Positions 7,938 to 17,228 of a DNA stretch of 64,000 nt are shown here, one piece after another. The first letter of the stretch is position 1; every line of letters starts with the position of its first letter. The notes beneath the pieces are model-generated. The model did no database searches, was not told the origin of the DNA, and worked only from the letters and a program-made list of their open reading frames with translations. The translations under genes and the position numbers were made by a program. The stretch is from Calditerricola satsumensis (GTDB lineage: Bacteria; Bacillota; Bacilli; Calditerricolales; Calditerricolaceae), in contig NZ_BMOF01000004.1 in assembly GCF_014646935.1 (NCBI RefSeq), positions 21,678 through 85,677 of the forward strand, written 5' to 3'.

Positions 7938-9470
7938 TTACGGCCAGGGTCGCCGCGGCGGCGGGGGCGTGCGGTGAACCGCTTGGTCTTGCTGGGCGCG
8001 GTTAACGGAAGGCCGGCGGCGCAACAAGGGCAAGGGGAAGCGCCACAGGGTGTCGCCCCAATCGGTCAGGCGGAAGGGCAGAAGGGGCGAGAGGAACGGC
8101 GCGCCCAACGAACGCTGGCGAATCAGATGGATCACCAACAGGCAGGTGAAGAAGGCGATGCCAAAGGCTCCCCACAGGGCGGCGCAAACCATCATCGGAA
8201 AGCGCATGGCGCGCATGGCGTTGGCCATGGTGTAGTTGGGGGCGACAAAGGAAGCGATCGTGCCCATGGCGACGATGATGACGAGGATGTTGCTGGTCAG
8301 CCCGGCCTGCACCGCCGCTTGCCCGATCACGATCCCGCCCACGATGCCGATGGTTTGCCCCACTTTGGACGGCAGGCGCGAACCGGCTTCGCGCAGCAGC
8401 TCCACCGTCACCTCGAGCAGCAGGGCCTCAAAAAAGGGGTGAAACGGCACCTTTTCGCGGGATTCCATAAAAGGTATGAGGAGGTCGGGAGGGATCATCT
8501 GGTAATGCCAGCTGGTCACGGCGATGTACATGGCCGTCAGGGACGTGGAGGCCCAAAAGCCGGTCAACCGCAAAAAGCGCAGCAGGCTGGCGCTCAGCCA
8601 GCGGTTGGTGTAATCTTCGCGCGACTGAAAGAAGTCGAGAAAGCGTGCCGGGGCCAGGAGGCCGACGGGCGAACCTTCCATCAGCAGGGCCACCTTCCCC
8701 TCAAGAAGCCCCTGTGCCAACACATCGGGGCGCGGCGTGATCAAAAACAGGGGGAAGGGCGTCCAGGAGCTGTCCTCAATGTACTGGGCCAGGGTGGGCA
8801 AATCGATGACCCCGTCCAGATCCAATTCGGTTAAGCGTTGGCTGAGCGCTTGCACGTAATCCGGATCCGCAATCCCCTCGATCCACAGCAGCCGCACGGG
8901 GATGCGGCTGATGCGGCCGATGAGGAAGTCGGCGGTGCGCAGCTGCGGCGAACGAATGCGCTTGCGCAAAAGGCCAAGGTTGGTTTCGAGGGATTCGACA
9001 AAGCTCTCCTGGACTCCGATGGTCAGCCCCTCGATTTCGGACGGTGCGACGTTCGGCTGCGGGGCTTGGTAGAGATGGGCGGCCACGGGCGTGCGCAAGC
9101 CGTCCAGGAACAGGATCGCCCAGCCGTCAACGAGGCGCGTGCGCGCCTCCTCGACGCTGGGCACCGGCTCGAGGTCGCGGACGGCCAGACAAGGGATCCG
9201 GTCGGCGGCCTGGGTGGCAAGACGGCTGTCGCTGAGCAGGCGGGCCAAGGGCTGAAGCAGCGCCTGCTCCAATTCTTTGGCCTCGACGAGCGCGGGCAAG
9301 TAGAGCACAGCGCAAAACGGCGCCCGGGGCGAGACGATGCGCGACGTCAGATCGCTTGTGGGAAAGGCCTGGCGCACCAAACGGTACTGGTCCTCGGCAT
9401 GGGAAGGCCAGGATGGTCCGGAGGAGGAACCGGTCGCGGAATCGTGTTGCCGGCGCCGAAAAAACCACAT
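7938..9470 (-). CDS. Spore germination protein GerA family
   Basis: A 510-residue A subunit of a germinant receptor: a hydrophilic N-terminal half and a C-terminal half with several membrane segments. Recognised family blocks are RIPVRLLWIEGIADPDYV, HPFFEALLLEVTVELLREAGSRLP and GGIVIGQAAVQAGLTSN. It is the first gene of the operon and 66 bases separate it from gerB. The ribosome binding site (GAGGG) before the ATG is modest. Such operons are normally expressed from sigma-G promoters in the forespore; none could be assigned with confidence here. Confidence 0.9.
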   Translation of the reverse strand: MWFFRRRQHDSATGSSSGPSWPSHAEDQYRLVRQAFPTSDLTSRIVSPRAPFCAVLYLPALVEAKELEQALLQPLARLLSDSRLATQAADRIPCLAVRDLEPVPSVEEARTRLVDGWAILFLDGLRTPVAAHLYQAPQPNVAPSEIEGLTIGVQESFVESLETNLGLLRKRIRSPQLRTADFLIGRISRIPVRLLWIEGIADPDYVQALSQRLTELDLDGVIDLPTLAQYIEDSSWTPFPLFLITPRPDVLAQGLLEGKVALLMEGSPVGLLAPARFLDFFQSREDYTNRWLSASLLRFLRLTGFWASTSLTAMYIAVTSWHYQMIPPDLLIPFMESREKVPFHPFFEALLLEVTVELLREAGSRLPSKVGQTIGIVGGIVIGQAAVQAGLTSNILVIIVAMGTIASFVAPNYTMANAMRAMRFPMMVCAALWGAFGIAFFTCLLVIHLIRQRSLGAPFLSPLLPFRLTDWGDTLWRFPLPLLRRRPSVNRAQQDQAVHRTPPPPRRPWP

Positions 9471-9588
9471 GGCTATCGCCCTCGCGTTTGTGGAGCGTCC
9501 CCGTGCTTCGCGATCATCATGGGATAGTGTGCAACGAAACCGCAGGAATATGTGAGAGAACCCGCCATGGAGCCGGTCAAGAACGCTC

Positions 9589-9617
9589 TTGTCATGCAGA
9601 ACGGAGCATGGTATGTT
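9589..9617 (+). promoter_or_regulatory. Promoter of the Mn riboswitch / terC unit
   Basis: TTGTCA (9589-9594), 17-base spacer, TATGTT (9612-9617). It is the only good promoter pair in the 397-base stretch between gerA and terC (9471-9867); the rest of that stretch is the riboswitch and its terminator. Confidence 0.5.
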
Positions 9618-9649
9618 GATGATGAAAGGGCAACCTACCGGATGGCACA

Positions 9650-9816
9650 GCGTCTATGGTGTTGCGCGTGCGCGAAGGGGAGTAGCCCCGGAAGCGTTCT
9701 GTTGCTTCCGGTTACAGGATCGTCAAAACGGGCGGCGGAAAGAAAACCGCGCCCCGGTCCTGTAGGGCCCGCGGAGGCAGGCGAGACCTTTGCTTTCAGG
9801 CAAAGGTCTCGTTTTT
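9650..9816 (+). promoter_or_regulatory. yybP-ykoY (manganese) riboswitch
   Basis: The leader contains the conserved first box GCGAAGGGGAGTAGC (about 9669-9684) followed by a hairpin and GTCAA. The distal conserved box CAGGCGAGACCTTTGC (from about 9778) is half of a strong terminator. This layout is that of yybP-ykoY aptamers, which bind Mn2+ and turn on exporters such as TerC-family proteins. The gene downstream is a TerC protein, as expected. Exact 5' end not certain. Confidence 0.9.
9782..9816 (+). terminator. Expression-platform terminator of the Mn riboswitch
   Basis: CGAGACCTTTG / CAAAGGTCTCG, 11-bp stem with an 8-base loop, followed by five T. The 5' arm is shared with the conserved aptamer box, the arrangement expected for metal-dependent antitermination. 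Confidence 0.88.
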
Positions 9817-9867
9817 CTTTGCTGACGGGGCAAACTACACGATGTGGACAGACAAGGAGGGATACGG

Positions 9868-10548
9868 TTGTCGTTCCTGTTTGATGCGACCTGGTGGGCC
9901 GATCTTTTCAAGATCATCCTCATCGACCTCATTCTCGCAGGGGACAACGCCGTGGTGATCGCGTTGGCGGTGCGGGGCCTCCCGCCACGGCAGCGCAAGA
10001 TGGCCATCATTTGGGGCACGGCCGGGGCGGTGATTTTTCGCGGGCTGCTGACGCTGGTGGCGGTGTGGTTGCTCAAGATTCCCTTCCTCCAGCTGGTAGG
10101 GGGGGTGCTCCTTATGTGGATCGCGGTGAAATTAATGAAAGACGAAGAGGAAAAGCCGCAGGAACACGCGGAAAGCCTGTCCTTCTGGGCCGCCATGCGC
10201 ACGATCATCATCGCCGACGTGATCATGAGCCTGGACAACGTGTTGGCCATCGCCGGGGTATCGAAAGGGGATTGGGTGCTCATCTTCATCGGCTTGGCCG
10301 TCAGCATTCCGCTCGTTATCTACGGCAGCAAATTGCTGTCCGGATTGATGAAGCGCTACCCCATCATCATCACCCTTGGGGCGGCCATTCTGGGATGGAC
10401 GGCCGGCGAAATGATGGCCCACGATCTCGAGCGCCTCGTCACCCTGACCTTCGATTGGCTGCTACCCATCGCCGGTGCCCTTGTCGTTGTGGCATGGGGA
10501 TACCTGGCCAAGCGCCGAAAGGCCGCCTTGGGAACCCACTCGGATTGA
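9868..10548 (+). CDS. TerC family membrane protein, putative Mn2+ exporter (YkoY/YceF-like)
   Basis: A 226-residue integral membrane protein with about seven hydrophobic segments. Two acidic metal-site motifs are visible, LILAGDNAVVIA near the N-terminus and DVIMSLDNVLAIA in the middle, each carrying the conserved Asp-Asn. I chose the TTG at 9868 because AAGGAGG lies 8 bases upstream; a GTG at 9844 has no site. Control by the preceding manganese riboswitch supports Mn2+ efflux, possibly to metallate exoenzymes. Confidence 0.88.
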   Translation: MSFLFDATWWADLFKIILIDLILAGDNAVVIALAVRGLPPRQRKMAIIWGTAGAVIFRGLLTLVAVWLLKIPFLQLVGGVLLMWIAVKLMKDEEEKPQEHAESLSFWAAMRTIIIADVIMSLDNVLAIAGVSKGDWVLIFIGLAVSIPLVIYGSKLLSGLMKRYPIIITLGAAILGWTAGEMMAHDLERLVTLTFDWLLPIAGALVVVAWGYLAKRRKAALGTHSD

Positions 10549-10664
10549 CCCGCTGGCTGGCAGGAGAATACATAACACGGATCGGTGGGCGGGCCACCCG
10601 GTGCGGATGTTCCTTCTGAGACGCGCATACATCGTAGAAGAGGCGCGGAAAAGGAGGGCGATCC

Positions 10665-11306
10665 GTGGGGGTGGCCTTTCGTACCAACGTTTCGCCGCGT
10701 GTACCCGAGTGGATGGTGGAGCCTCCGGCGCCGAGCCGTTGGTCCCGCTATGCGGCGCTGGTGGGGGGCAGCGCCGTTCTCGCGGTGGGGGTAAACCTCT
10801 TTCTCGCGCCGCATGAGTTGCTTGACGGCGGTGTGTTGGGGCTGGCGCTGATTGCGCATTACCTTTGGGGTTGGGACATCGGGCGCAGCGTCGTCCTGTT
10901 TAGCCTGCCCATTTACCTGTTTGCCGGGGTGTTCAGCCGTACCTACGTGTGGCACGCCTTCCAGGGCATGTTTGTCTCCGCGCTCGCCATCGACTTGACC
11001 AGTGCGTTGCGCGGATGGGGACACTTTCCACCGGTGGAGAGCGCCTGTTTGGGCGGCCTGCTTGTGGGGATGGGCATTGGGTGGATGCTGCGCCACGCCA
11101 CATCCACCGGGGGGACGGATTTGTTGGCGCAGGTGTTGACGCGTGCCTTGCCCGTGAACGTGGGGGTCGCCATTTTTTTCTTCGATGCGTTCATCCTCTT
11201 GTGCGGGGCGCTGACGGTCGGGCTGCACAATGCGGCGTTGTCCTTTCTGACCATCGGCGCGATCGGGGTGACCACCAGTGTTTGCACGCGCGGGATTCGG
11301 CCGTAG
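10665..11306 (+). CDS. YitT/YxkD-like membrane protein (DUF161), no DUF2179 tail
   Basis: A 213-residue membrane protein. It carries the FLAPHELLDGGVLGLALI segment and the LRHATSTGGTDLLAQVL segment characteristic of YitT-type DUF161 proteins. Those proteins usually end with a soluble DUF2179 domain; this one stops after the membrane part, as in YxkD. The function is unknown; some relatives are suspected transporters. Start is a GTG with AGGAGGG 6 bases upstream. It lies 116 bases after terC with no clear terminator between. Confidence 0.75.
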   Translation: MGVAFRTNVSPRVPEWMVEPPAPSRWSRYAALVGGSAVLAVGVNLFLAPHELLDGGVLGLALIAHYLWGWDIGRSVVLFSLPIYLFAGVFSRTYVWHAFQGMFVSALAIDLTSALRGWGHFPPVESACLGGLLVGMGIGWMLRHATSTGGTDLLAQVLTRALPVNVGVAIFFFDAFILLCGALTVGLHNAALSFLTIGAIGVTTSVCTRGIRP

Positions 11307-11408
11307 GACACCCAATCTGCCGTTCGGCCAGGCGGATGTCCACACGAGGGGCCGGCATCCCCGCATACCGTGAACGTGCAAGAACCTCACCGGAAAGGAG
11401 CGTGCGCG

Positions 11409-11786
11409 ATGATGTACGGGTTGCCCCCGGTGCCTCCGTATCGCTATGCGTTGCAATCCGGAGTGCCGCCGGTGACGCCGGTTCGCGAGCCATCTCCTCC
11501 CGGGCGCGATTCCACGAGCCGGGAGTCGGCGCGCGAATCGACGCATCGTGAGTCGGGCATGAAGGAATCCAGCGCGCGATCGTCTGGGTATTCGCACTAT
11601 TTTTACAAGCCGTTTCTCCGCCATGCCCAGCGCCTGATGCGGCGGCGCGTGGAGGTGGGAACGACGTCGGGGAAGCTTGTGGGGGAGCTGCGCGGCGTTT
11701 TTTCGGACCACCTTCTCCTCGTGGCGGACGGAAGGGAATGGCACATTCGCCTGGAGCAAATCGTGTACCTGACGCCGGCCAATTGA
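11409..11786 (+). CDS. DUF2642 protein (YuzF-like), probably spore associated
   Basis: A 125-residue protein with a proline-rich start, a Ser/Arg/Glu repeat-like middle (residues about 35-55) and a C-terminal small beta domain from RRRVEVGTTSGKLVGEL to IRLEQIVYLTP. This C-terminal part resembles DUF2642 proteins of spore formers. The role is unknown. An ATG pair at 11409 follows AAAGGAG. A terminator shared with the convergent NYN gene follows. Confidence 0.6.
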   Translation: MMYGLPPVPPYRYALQSGVPPVTPVREPSPPGRDSTSRESARESTHRESGMKESSARSSGYSHYFYKPFLRHAQRLMRRRVEVGTTSGKLVGELRGVFSDHLLLVADGREWHIRLEQIVYLTPAN

Positions 11787-11823
11787 ATCCACCGCGTCAT
11801 GCGGCGCAAGCGAACACCCAAGA

Positions 11824-11852
11824 AAAAACCCGCCGAGATGGCGGGTTTTTTG
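11824..11852. terminator. Bidirectional terminator
   Basis: AAAAAACCCGCC / GGCGGGTTTTTT, a 6-bp GC stem with GAGAT loop flanked by A and T runs, so it can act from both sides. It separates the DUF2642 gene from the NYN gene. Confidence 0.85.
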
Positions 11853-11865
11853 CGATCCGCAAACC

Positions 11866-12429
11866 TTATGGCGAGATCTGCGAGACATAGGGCCCAATCC
11901 AGCACCGGCGGAAGTCGTCTTCGTTGATCTCGATCACCTCGTCGGCGTATTTCTTTAGCTCAGAGCGTTGCCCTTCCGGAAGGGCGATCTCGACGATCTT
12001 GCCCGTTTTGCGCACCTCTTCGATGACCCGCTTGTAGTCGCTGTCCGCGCTGACCAGCACGGCCGTGTCGTAGCTGTTCATGTACGCGCCGACAATCATG
12101 TCGGTGGTGAGGTTGACATCTGTTCCCTTTTCTTCCGTGAAATAGGTGCTGGCGTCCGTAGGATCAAAGGTGTGACCGGAAATCGGATGCTTGACCAGCT
12201 TTCCGGTGACGACCATAAAGCGCGGCTTGTATTTTAGGGCGGTGATGATGCCTTGTTGCTGCGGTTCGTCGACGGTATAAAAATAGGTGCGCATCAAATG
12301 GCGGCCCGGCCGCTTGTTGACGAGGAGATGGGCCAGTTTTTCGAGATCAACTTTTGGATTTTGGTTCAAATAGTGGCGACACGTGTGGTAAAAGTTGTTG
12401 CCGTCAATGAAAATCATGACGCGTTCCAT
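11866..12429 (-). CDS. NYN domain protein (LabA/DUF88 family)
   Basis: A 187-residue PIN-like nuclease fold protein. The catalytic acidic residues expected for NYN domains are present: Asp9 in FIDGNNFYH, the KGTDVNLTTDMI block near the middle, and VSADSDY further on. NYN proteins are predicted metal-dependent RNases. A GGAGGT site lies close upstream of the ATG. Nothing in the neighbourhood indicates a target RNA. Confidence 0.85.
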   Translation of the reverse strand: MERVMIFIDGNNFYHTCRHYLNQNPKVDLEKLAHLLVNKRPGRHLMRTYFYTVDEPQQQGIITALKYKPRFMVVTGKLVKHPISGHTFDPTDASTYFTEEKGTDVNLTTDMIVGAYMNSYDTAVLVSADSDYKRVIEEVRKTGKIVEIALPEGQRSELKKYADEVIEINEDDFRRCWIGPYVSQISP

Positions 12430-12609
12430 TTGGTCACCTCCGGATAAAGAGAGAAGGCCAGACCGTGGCTGACCTTCCGAAACGGATACGATTGGCGGGT
12501 ATGCCGTATCAATACCAGCCTTTTCATAGGGTATCCCGTTTCCGCGGGAGGAAATACGATCGCATGTACTTTCATTCTACACAAACGCCCTCGACGGCAA
12601 AAGCCCTGA

Positions 12610-13104
12610 TTAGTCGACAGGATTCGACAGGGCGAAGACCAGGCGGCCGTCGCGATCATAGAGGCCGTCTTGTTCGGCGTGAACGTAGCCGTTGCCGTGG
12701 CGGACGAAGAAATGGAGCACGGCGTCAAGGAGCGTCCAGGCCCCTTCGTCCTCTTCCGTCAGGTCATCGGGCAGCTCCACGCGCACAAGTTGTTGCGTTT
12801 GGGCCAGCACGGTATGCGCTTGCCGTCTTTCTTCCAACGTGGGCAACGTCTCGAGGCTGGCCCGAAGAGCGGCCATTTCTTGGGCCATCTCTTCGTCTCC
12901 CGGCGCAAGCCGCGTGAGGGTGAAGGGGTCGCGATCGGGCGCGTGGTACAGGATGGCTTCCGTCCAGTCGGTGGAAGCGGCCTCGGCATCGTCCGGTCCG
13001 GGCCAAACGCCAAAGCGAAACCCCTCGTCTACAAGCTCTTGGTAGAGATGCGTGAGCGGGGGCAGGCGGTCGCACCGGACGAGCACGCGCAGGGTATACG
13101 CCAT
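12610..13104 (-). CDS. Protein of unknown function, acidic
   Basis: A 164-residue soluble, acidic protein that I do not recognise. It starts MAYTLRVLVRCDRLPPLTHLY and includes a predicted helical, Glu/Ala/Leu-rich middle and a C-terminus with VHAEQDGLYDRDGRLVFAL. The ATG at 13104 has GGAGG 8 bases upstream, which favours it over a start 57 bases earlier. No membrane segment, no cysteines of note. It sits alone between the NYN gene and groESL. The 180 bases between it and the NYN gene contain only a weak hairpin. Confidence 0.6.
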   Translation of the reverse strand: MAYTLRVLVRCDRLPPLTHLYQELVDEGFRFGVWPGPDDAEAASTDWTEAILYHAPDRDPFTLTRLAPGDEEMAQEMAALRASLETLPTLEERRQAHTVLAQTQQLVRVELPDDLTEEDEGAWTLLDAVLHFFVRHGNGYVHAEQDGLYDRDGRLVFALSNPVD

Positions 13105-13320
13105 GGGGGTTCCTCCCGTAGTGCGCGTTGCGTCGGCAGGAAACGGCGTTCCGTGCTTCATCGGATCGTTTTCCCTTATTGTATCCCGTTTTTTCCCCCA
13201 TGGCTATACCGACGACAAAAAATCGCAATAAATGCGTTTAAACGTGAGAAAAACCGAGAAAAGAAGGGGATGGTCTTTGACTTCCCCTGCCCGTGCGGCC
13301 AAAATGCATACCTGTCCCTT

Positions 13321-13349
13321 TTGCGGGGCACACTGCCTTGTGGCAGTAT
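13321..13349 (+). promoter_or_regulatory. Tentative groESL promoter
   Basis: TTGCGG (13321-13326), 17-base spacer, CAGTAT (13344-13349), placed so that transcription starts within the CIRCE element as is usual for groESL. The -10 is a poor match. The rest of 13105-13320 shows no gene. Confidence 0.35.
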
Positions 13350-13361
13350 TGAAAGTGGCTG

Positions 13362-13388
13362 TTAGCACTCGGCAAGTTTGAGTGCTAA
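13362..13388 (+). promoter_or_regulatory. CIRCE operator of groESL
   Basis: TTAGCACTC, 9 bases, GAGTGCTAA: an exact match to the CIRCE inverted repeat bound by the heat-shock repressor HrcA. It stands 37 bases before groES. Confidence 0.97.
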
Positions 13389-13425
13389 TAGGCGCTACAT
13401 AACCACGCCCGAAGGAGGAGTGCTC

Positions 13426-13707
13426 ATGCTCAAGCCGCTCGGCGATCACGTGGTGGTGGAACCGAAAGAGCGCGAGGAAAAAACGCAAAGCGGCATCGTG
13501 CTGCCGGAAACCGCAAAGGAGAAGCCGCAGGAAGGCGTTGTCGTCGCGGTGGGCAGCGGCCGCATTGAAAAAGGGGAGCGCATCCCGCTGGAAGTGAAAG
13601 TGGGCGATCGCGTCATCTTCTCCAAGTACGCCGGTACGGAAGTGAAGTACGAGGGGAAAGAGTACATCATCCTGCGCGAGAGCGACATTCTTGCGGTTAT
13701 CCAGTAA
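13426..13707 (+). CDS. groES: Co-chaperonin GroES
   Basis: A 93-residue GroES. It begins [15 protein letters not shown], contains the mobile-loop sequence around [15 protein letters not shown] and ends with [14 protein letters not shown]. It forms the heptameric lid of GroEL. Start ATG with GGAGG upstream; groEL follows after 49 bases. Controlled by the CIRCE site in front. Confidence 0.97.
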   Translation: MLKPLGDHVVVEPKEREEKTQSGIVLPETAKEKPQEGVVVAVGSGRIEKGERIPLEVKVGDRVIFSKYAGTEVKYEGKEYIILRESDILAVIQ

Positions 13708-13753
13708 CGGGATCCGCATTCCACCATGGAAATCGCCGTGAGAAGGGGGATGA

Positions 13754-15373
<1,620 letters not shown>

Positions 15374-15405
15374 TCCGGCGCACTCCAACCGGACGACCCA
15401 TCGTG

Positions 15406-15438
15406 GGCCTGTCCCGAAGAGGGGCAGGCCTTTTTTTT
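15406..15438 (+). terminator. groESL terminator
   Basis: GGCCTGTCCC / GGGGCAGGCC stem with GAAGA loop and eight T. Confidence 0.92.
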
Positions 15439-15461
15439 GCTTCCGCGGCAGGAAGCGCGCG

Positions 15462-15779
15462 TCAGCGCGGCAACTCGTCCTCCCGATGCGTCCACCCGTG
15501 TGGCGCCGGGGCGGCTGTGCGCCGCCAGGCCGACAACGTGAGGAGGGCGCGGATGAACCGTTCGCGGGCCAGGTAAAGGTCGGGGGCCATCACGCGTTCC
15601 CAGGCTTCGTCCGGGCGGATTCGGAGCGATTCGGCCAAGCGCTGGGCCTCCTCGTCCAGTTTGAGCAGGGCGGCCGCCACGGCTTGCCGTAGGGCCAGGT
15701 AATCGACGACCGGCTGGTGGAGAACGGGAACGTGAAAGCCGATGTTGCGGAACGCGCGCCGCAATGTGGGAACGTTCAC
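15462..15779 (-). CDS. Small protein of unknown function
   Basis: A 105-residue basic protein, not recognised. It is predicted mostly helical, with the segment YLALRQAVAAALLKLDEEAQRLAES in the middle. The GTG start at 15779 has GGAGG 8 bases upstream, which supports it as a gene. It converges on groEL and is divergent from the inositol-phosphate operon, so the CIRCE-like site at 15870-15896 lies upstream of both. Confidence 0.5.
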   Translation of the reverse strand: MNVPTLRRAFRNIGFHVPVLHQPVVDYLALRQAVAAALLKLDEEAQRLAESLRIRPDEAWERVMAPDLYLARERFIRALLTLSAWRRTAAPAPHGWTHREDELPR

Positions 15780-15869
15780 GAAAGGCGCCTCCTTTGGCGG
15801 GATTCAGCAACAGTTTTCCCATAGCGGCAGAGGTCCAACCCACGTCCGGCGGTCAACGCTTGCCGCTCG

Positions 15870-15896
15870 TTAGCACTCGTTTAAGATGGCTGCTAA
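15870..15896 (+). promoter_or_regulatory. CIRCE-like inverted repeat upstream of the inositol-phosphate operon
   Basis: TTAGCACTC, 9 bases, GGCTGCTAA. The left half is a perfect CIRCE half-site and the spacing is exact; the right half differs from GAGTGCTAA at two positions. It ends 7 bases before a -35 box. Whether HrcA binds is unknown. Confidence 0.55.
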
Positions 15897-15903
15897 GAAT
15901 TTG

Positions 15904-15932
15904 TTGACATATTCCTTACCCTTATGTAAAAT
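15904..15932 (+). promoter_or_regulatory. Strong sigma-A promoter of the inositol-phosphate operon
   Basis: TTGACA (15904-15909), 17-base spacer, TAAAAT (15927-15932). The leader to the ATG at 16112 is about 170 bases and holds no clear terminator or gene. Confidence 0.8.
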
Positions 15933-16111
15933 TAGAGGTGTGCCGACCCATTCGTGCATGGGTTTGCCATCCATGTTCAATCGCGGCACCGGTTGAAGCA
16001 ACGTACGATCCGTGGTCGGCGTACCCCCTCGGCGTTCGGTTCTTGCGGATGCTGCACCTTTCTCATCGACAAACCAAACAAAAATACCGGTTTGGAGGGA
16101 GGAGGTAAAGC

Positions 16112-17227
16112 ATGGGCAAAGGCAAGATTCGAATCGCCATTGCTGGGGTTGGGAACTGCGCCAGTGCGCTGCTTCAGGGGATTGAACTGTATAAAAACGA
16201 CCCCAGTCTGAAGGACGATCCCATTGGTTTGATGCACTATGATTTGGGCGGTTATGAGCCGGGCGACATTGAAGTGGTTGCCGCGTTCGACGTGGATGCG
16301 CGCAAGGTGGGCAAACCGCTGAAGGAAGCGATCTTCGCCAAGCCCAACTGCACGAAGGTGTTCTACCCGAATCTGCCGGACTACCCGGTGACCGTGCAGA
16401 TGGGTCCGGTGCTCGACGGCGTCTCCGAGCACATGAAGGACTATCCCGAAGACGACACCTTCGTCGTCGCCAACGCCGAGCCGGTTGACGTGGTGAAGGT
16501 GCTGAAAGAGAGCGGCGCCGAGATCCTGATCAACTACCTGCCGGTGGGTTCGGAGCAGGCGGCCCGCTTCTACGCGCAAGCGGCGCTGGATGCGGGGGTG
16601 GGCTTCATCAACGCCATTCCGGTGTTCATCGCCTCCGATCCGGAGTGGGCGCGCAAGTTTAAGGAGAAGAACATCCCGATCATCGGCGACGACATCAAGT
16701 CCCAGGTCGGCGCGACGATCACCCACCGCGTGCTGACCAAGCTGCTGGAAGACCGCGGCGTGAAGATCACCCGCACCTACCAGCTCAACTTTGGCGGGAA
16801 CACCGACTTCCTGAACATGCTGAACCACGCCCGCCTAAAGTCGAAGAAGAAGTCCAAGACCCAGGCGGTCACCTCGGAAATGGCCGTGGAGCCGGACAAG
16901 AAGAACGTCCACATCGGCCCGTCCGACTACGTGCCGTGGCTCAACGACAACAAGATCGCATACATCCGCCTGGAGGGTTTGGGCTTCGGCAAAGTGCCGC
17001 TGGAGCTGGAGGTCAAGCTGTCCGTCGAAGACTCGCCCAACAGCGCCGGTTCGATCATCGACGCCATTCGCTGCATGAAGCTGGCGCTGGACCATGGCGA
17101 GGGCGGCGTCCTCGAGGCCATCTCCGCCTACACCATGAAGTCCCCGCCGGTGCAAATCACCGACAGCGTGGCGAAGCAGAAGGTCGAGGAGTTCATCCGC
17201 GAGCGGGCCAAGGCGCCGGTGGCGTAA
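16112..17227 (+). CDS. ino1: Inositol-3-phosphate synthase
   Basis: A 371-residue NAD-dependent synthase that converts glucose 6-phosphate to inositol 1-phosphate. It is the short archaeal/actinobacterial type: [16 protein letters not shown] for NAD binding near residues 8-23, then [31 protein letters not shown] and [11 protein letters not shown], the hallmark blocks of the family. Start ATG with GGGAGGAGG upstream. The gene directly downstream uses its product, so it feeds compatible-solute synthesis rather than inositol lipids. This enzyme is not a standard Bacillota gene. Confidence 0.93.
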   Translation: MGKGKIRIAIAGVGNCASALLQGIELYKNDPSLKDDPIGLMHYDLGGYEPGDIEVVAAFDVDARKVGKPLKEAIFAKPNCTKVFYPNLPDYPVTVQMGPVLDGVSEHMKDYPEDDTFVVANAEPVDVVKVLKESGAEILINYLPVGSEQAARFYAQAALDAGVGFINAIPVFIASDPEWARKFKEKNIPIIGDDIKSQVGATITHRVLTKLLEDRGVKITRTYQLNFGGNTDFLNMLNHARLKSKKKSKTQAVTSEMAVEPDKKNVHIGPSDYVPWLNDNKIAYIRLEGLGFGKVPLELEVKLSVEDSPNSAGSIIDAIRCMKLALDHGEGGVLEAISAYTMKSPPVQITDSVAKQKVEEFIRERAKAPVA

Positions 17228-17228
17228 C

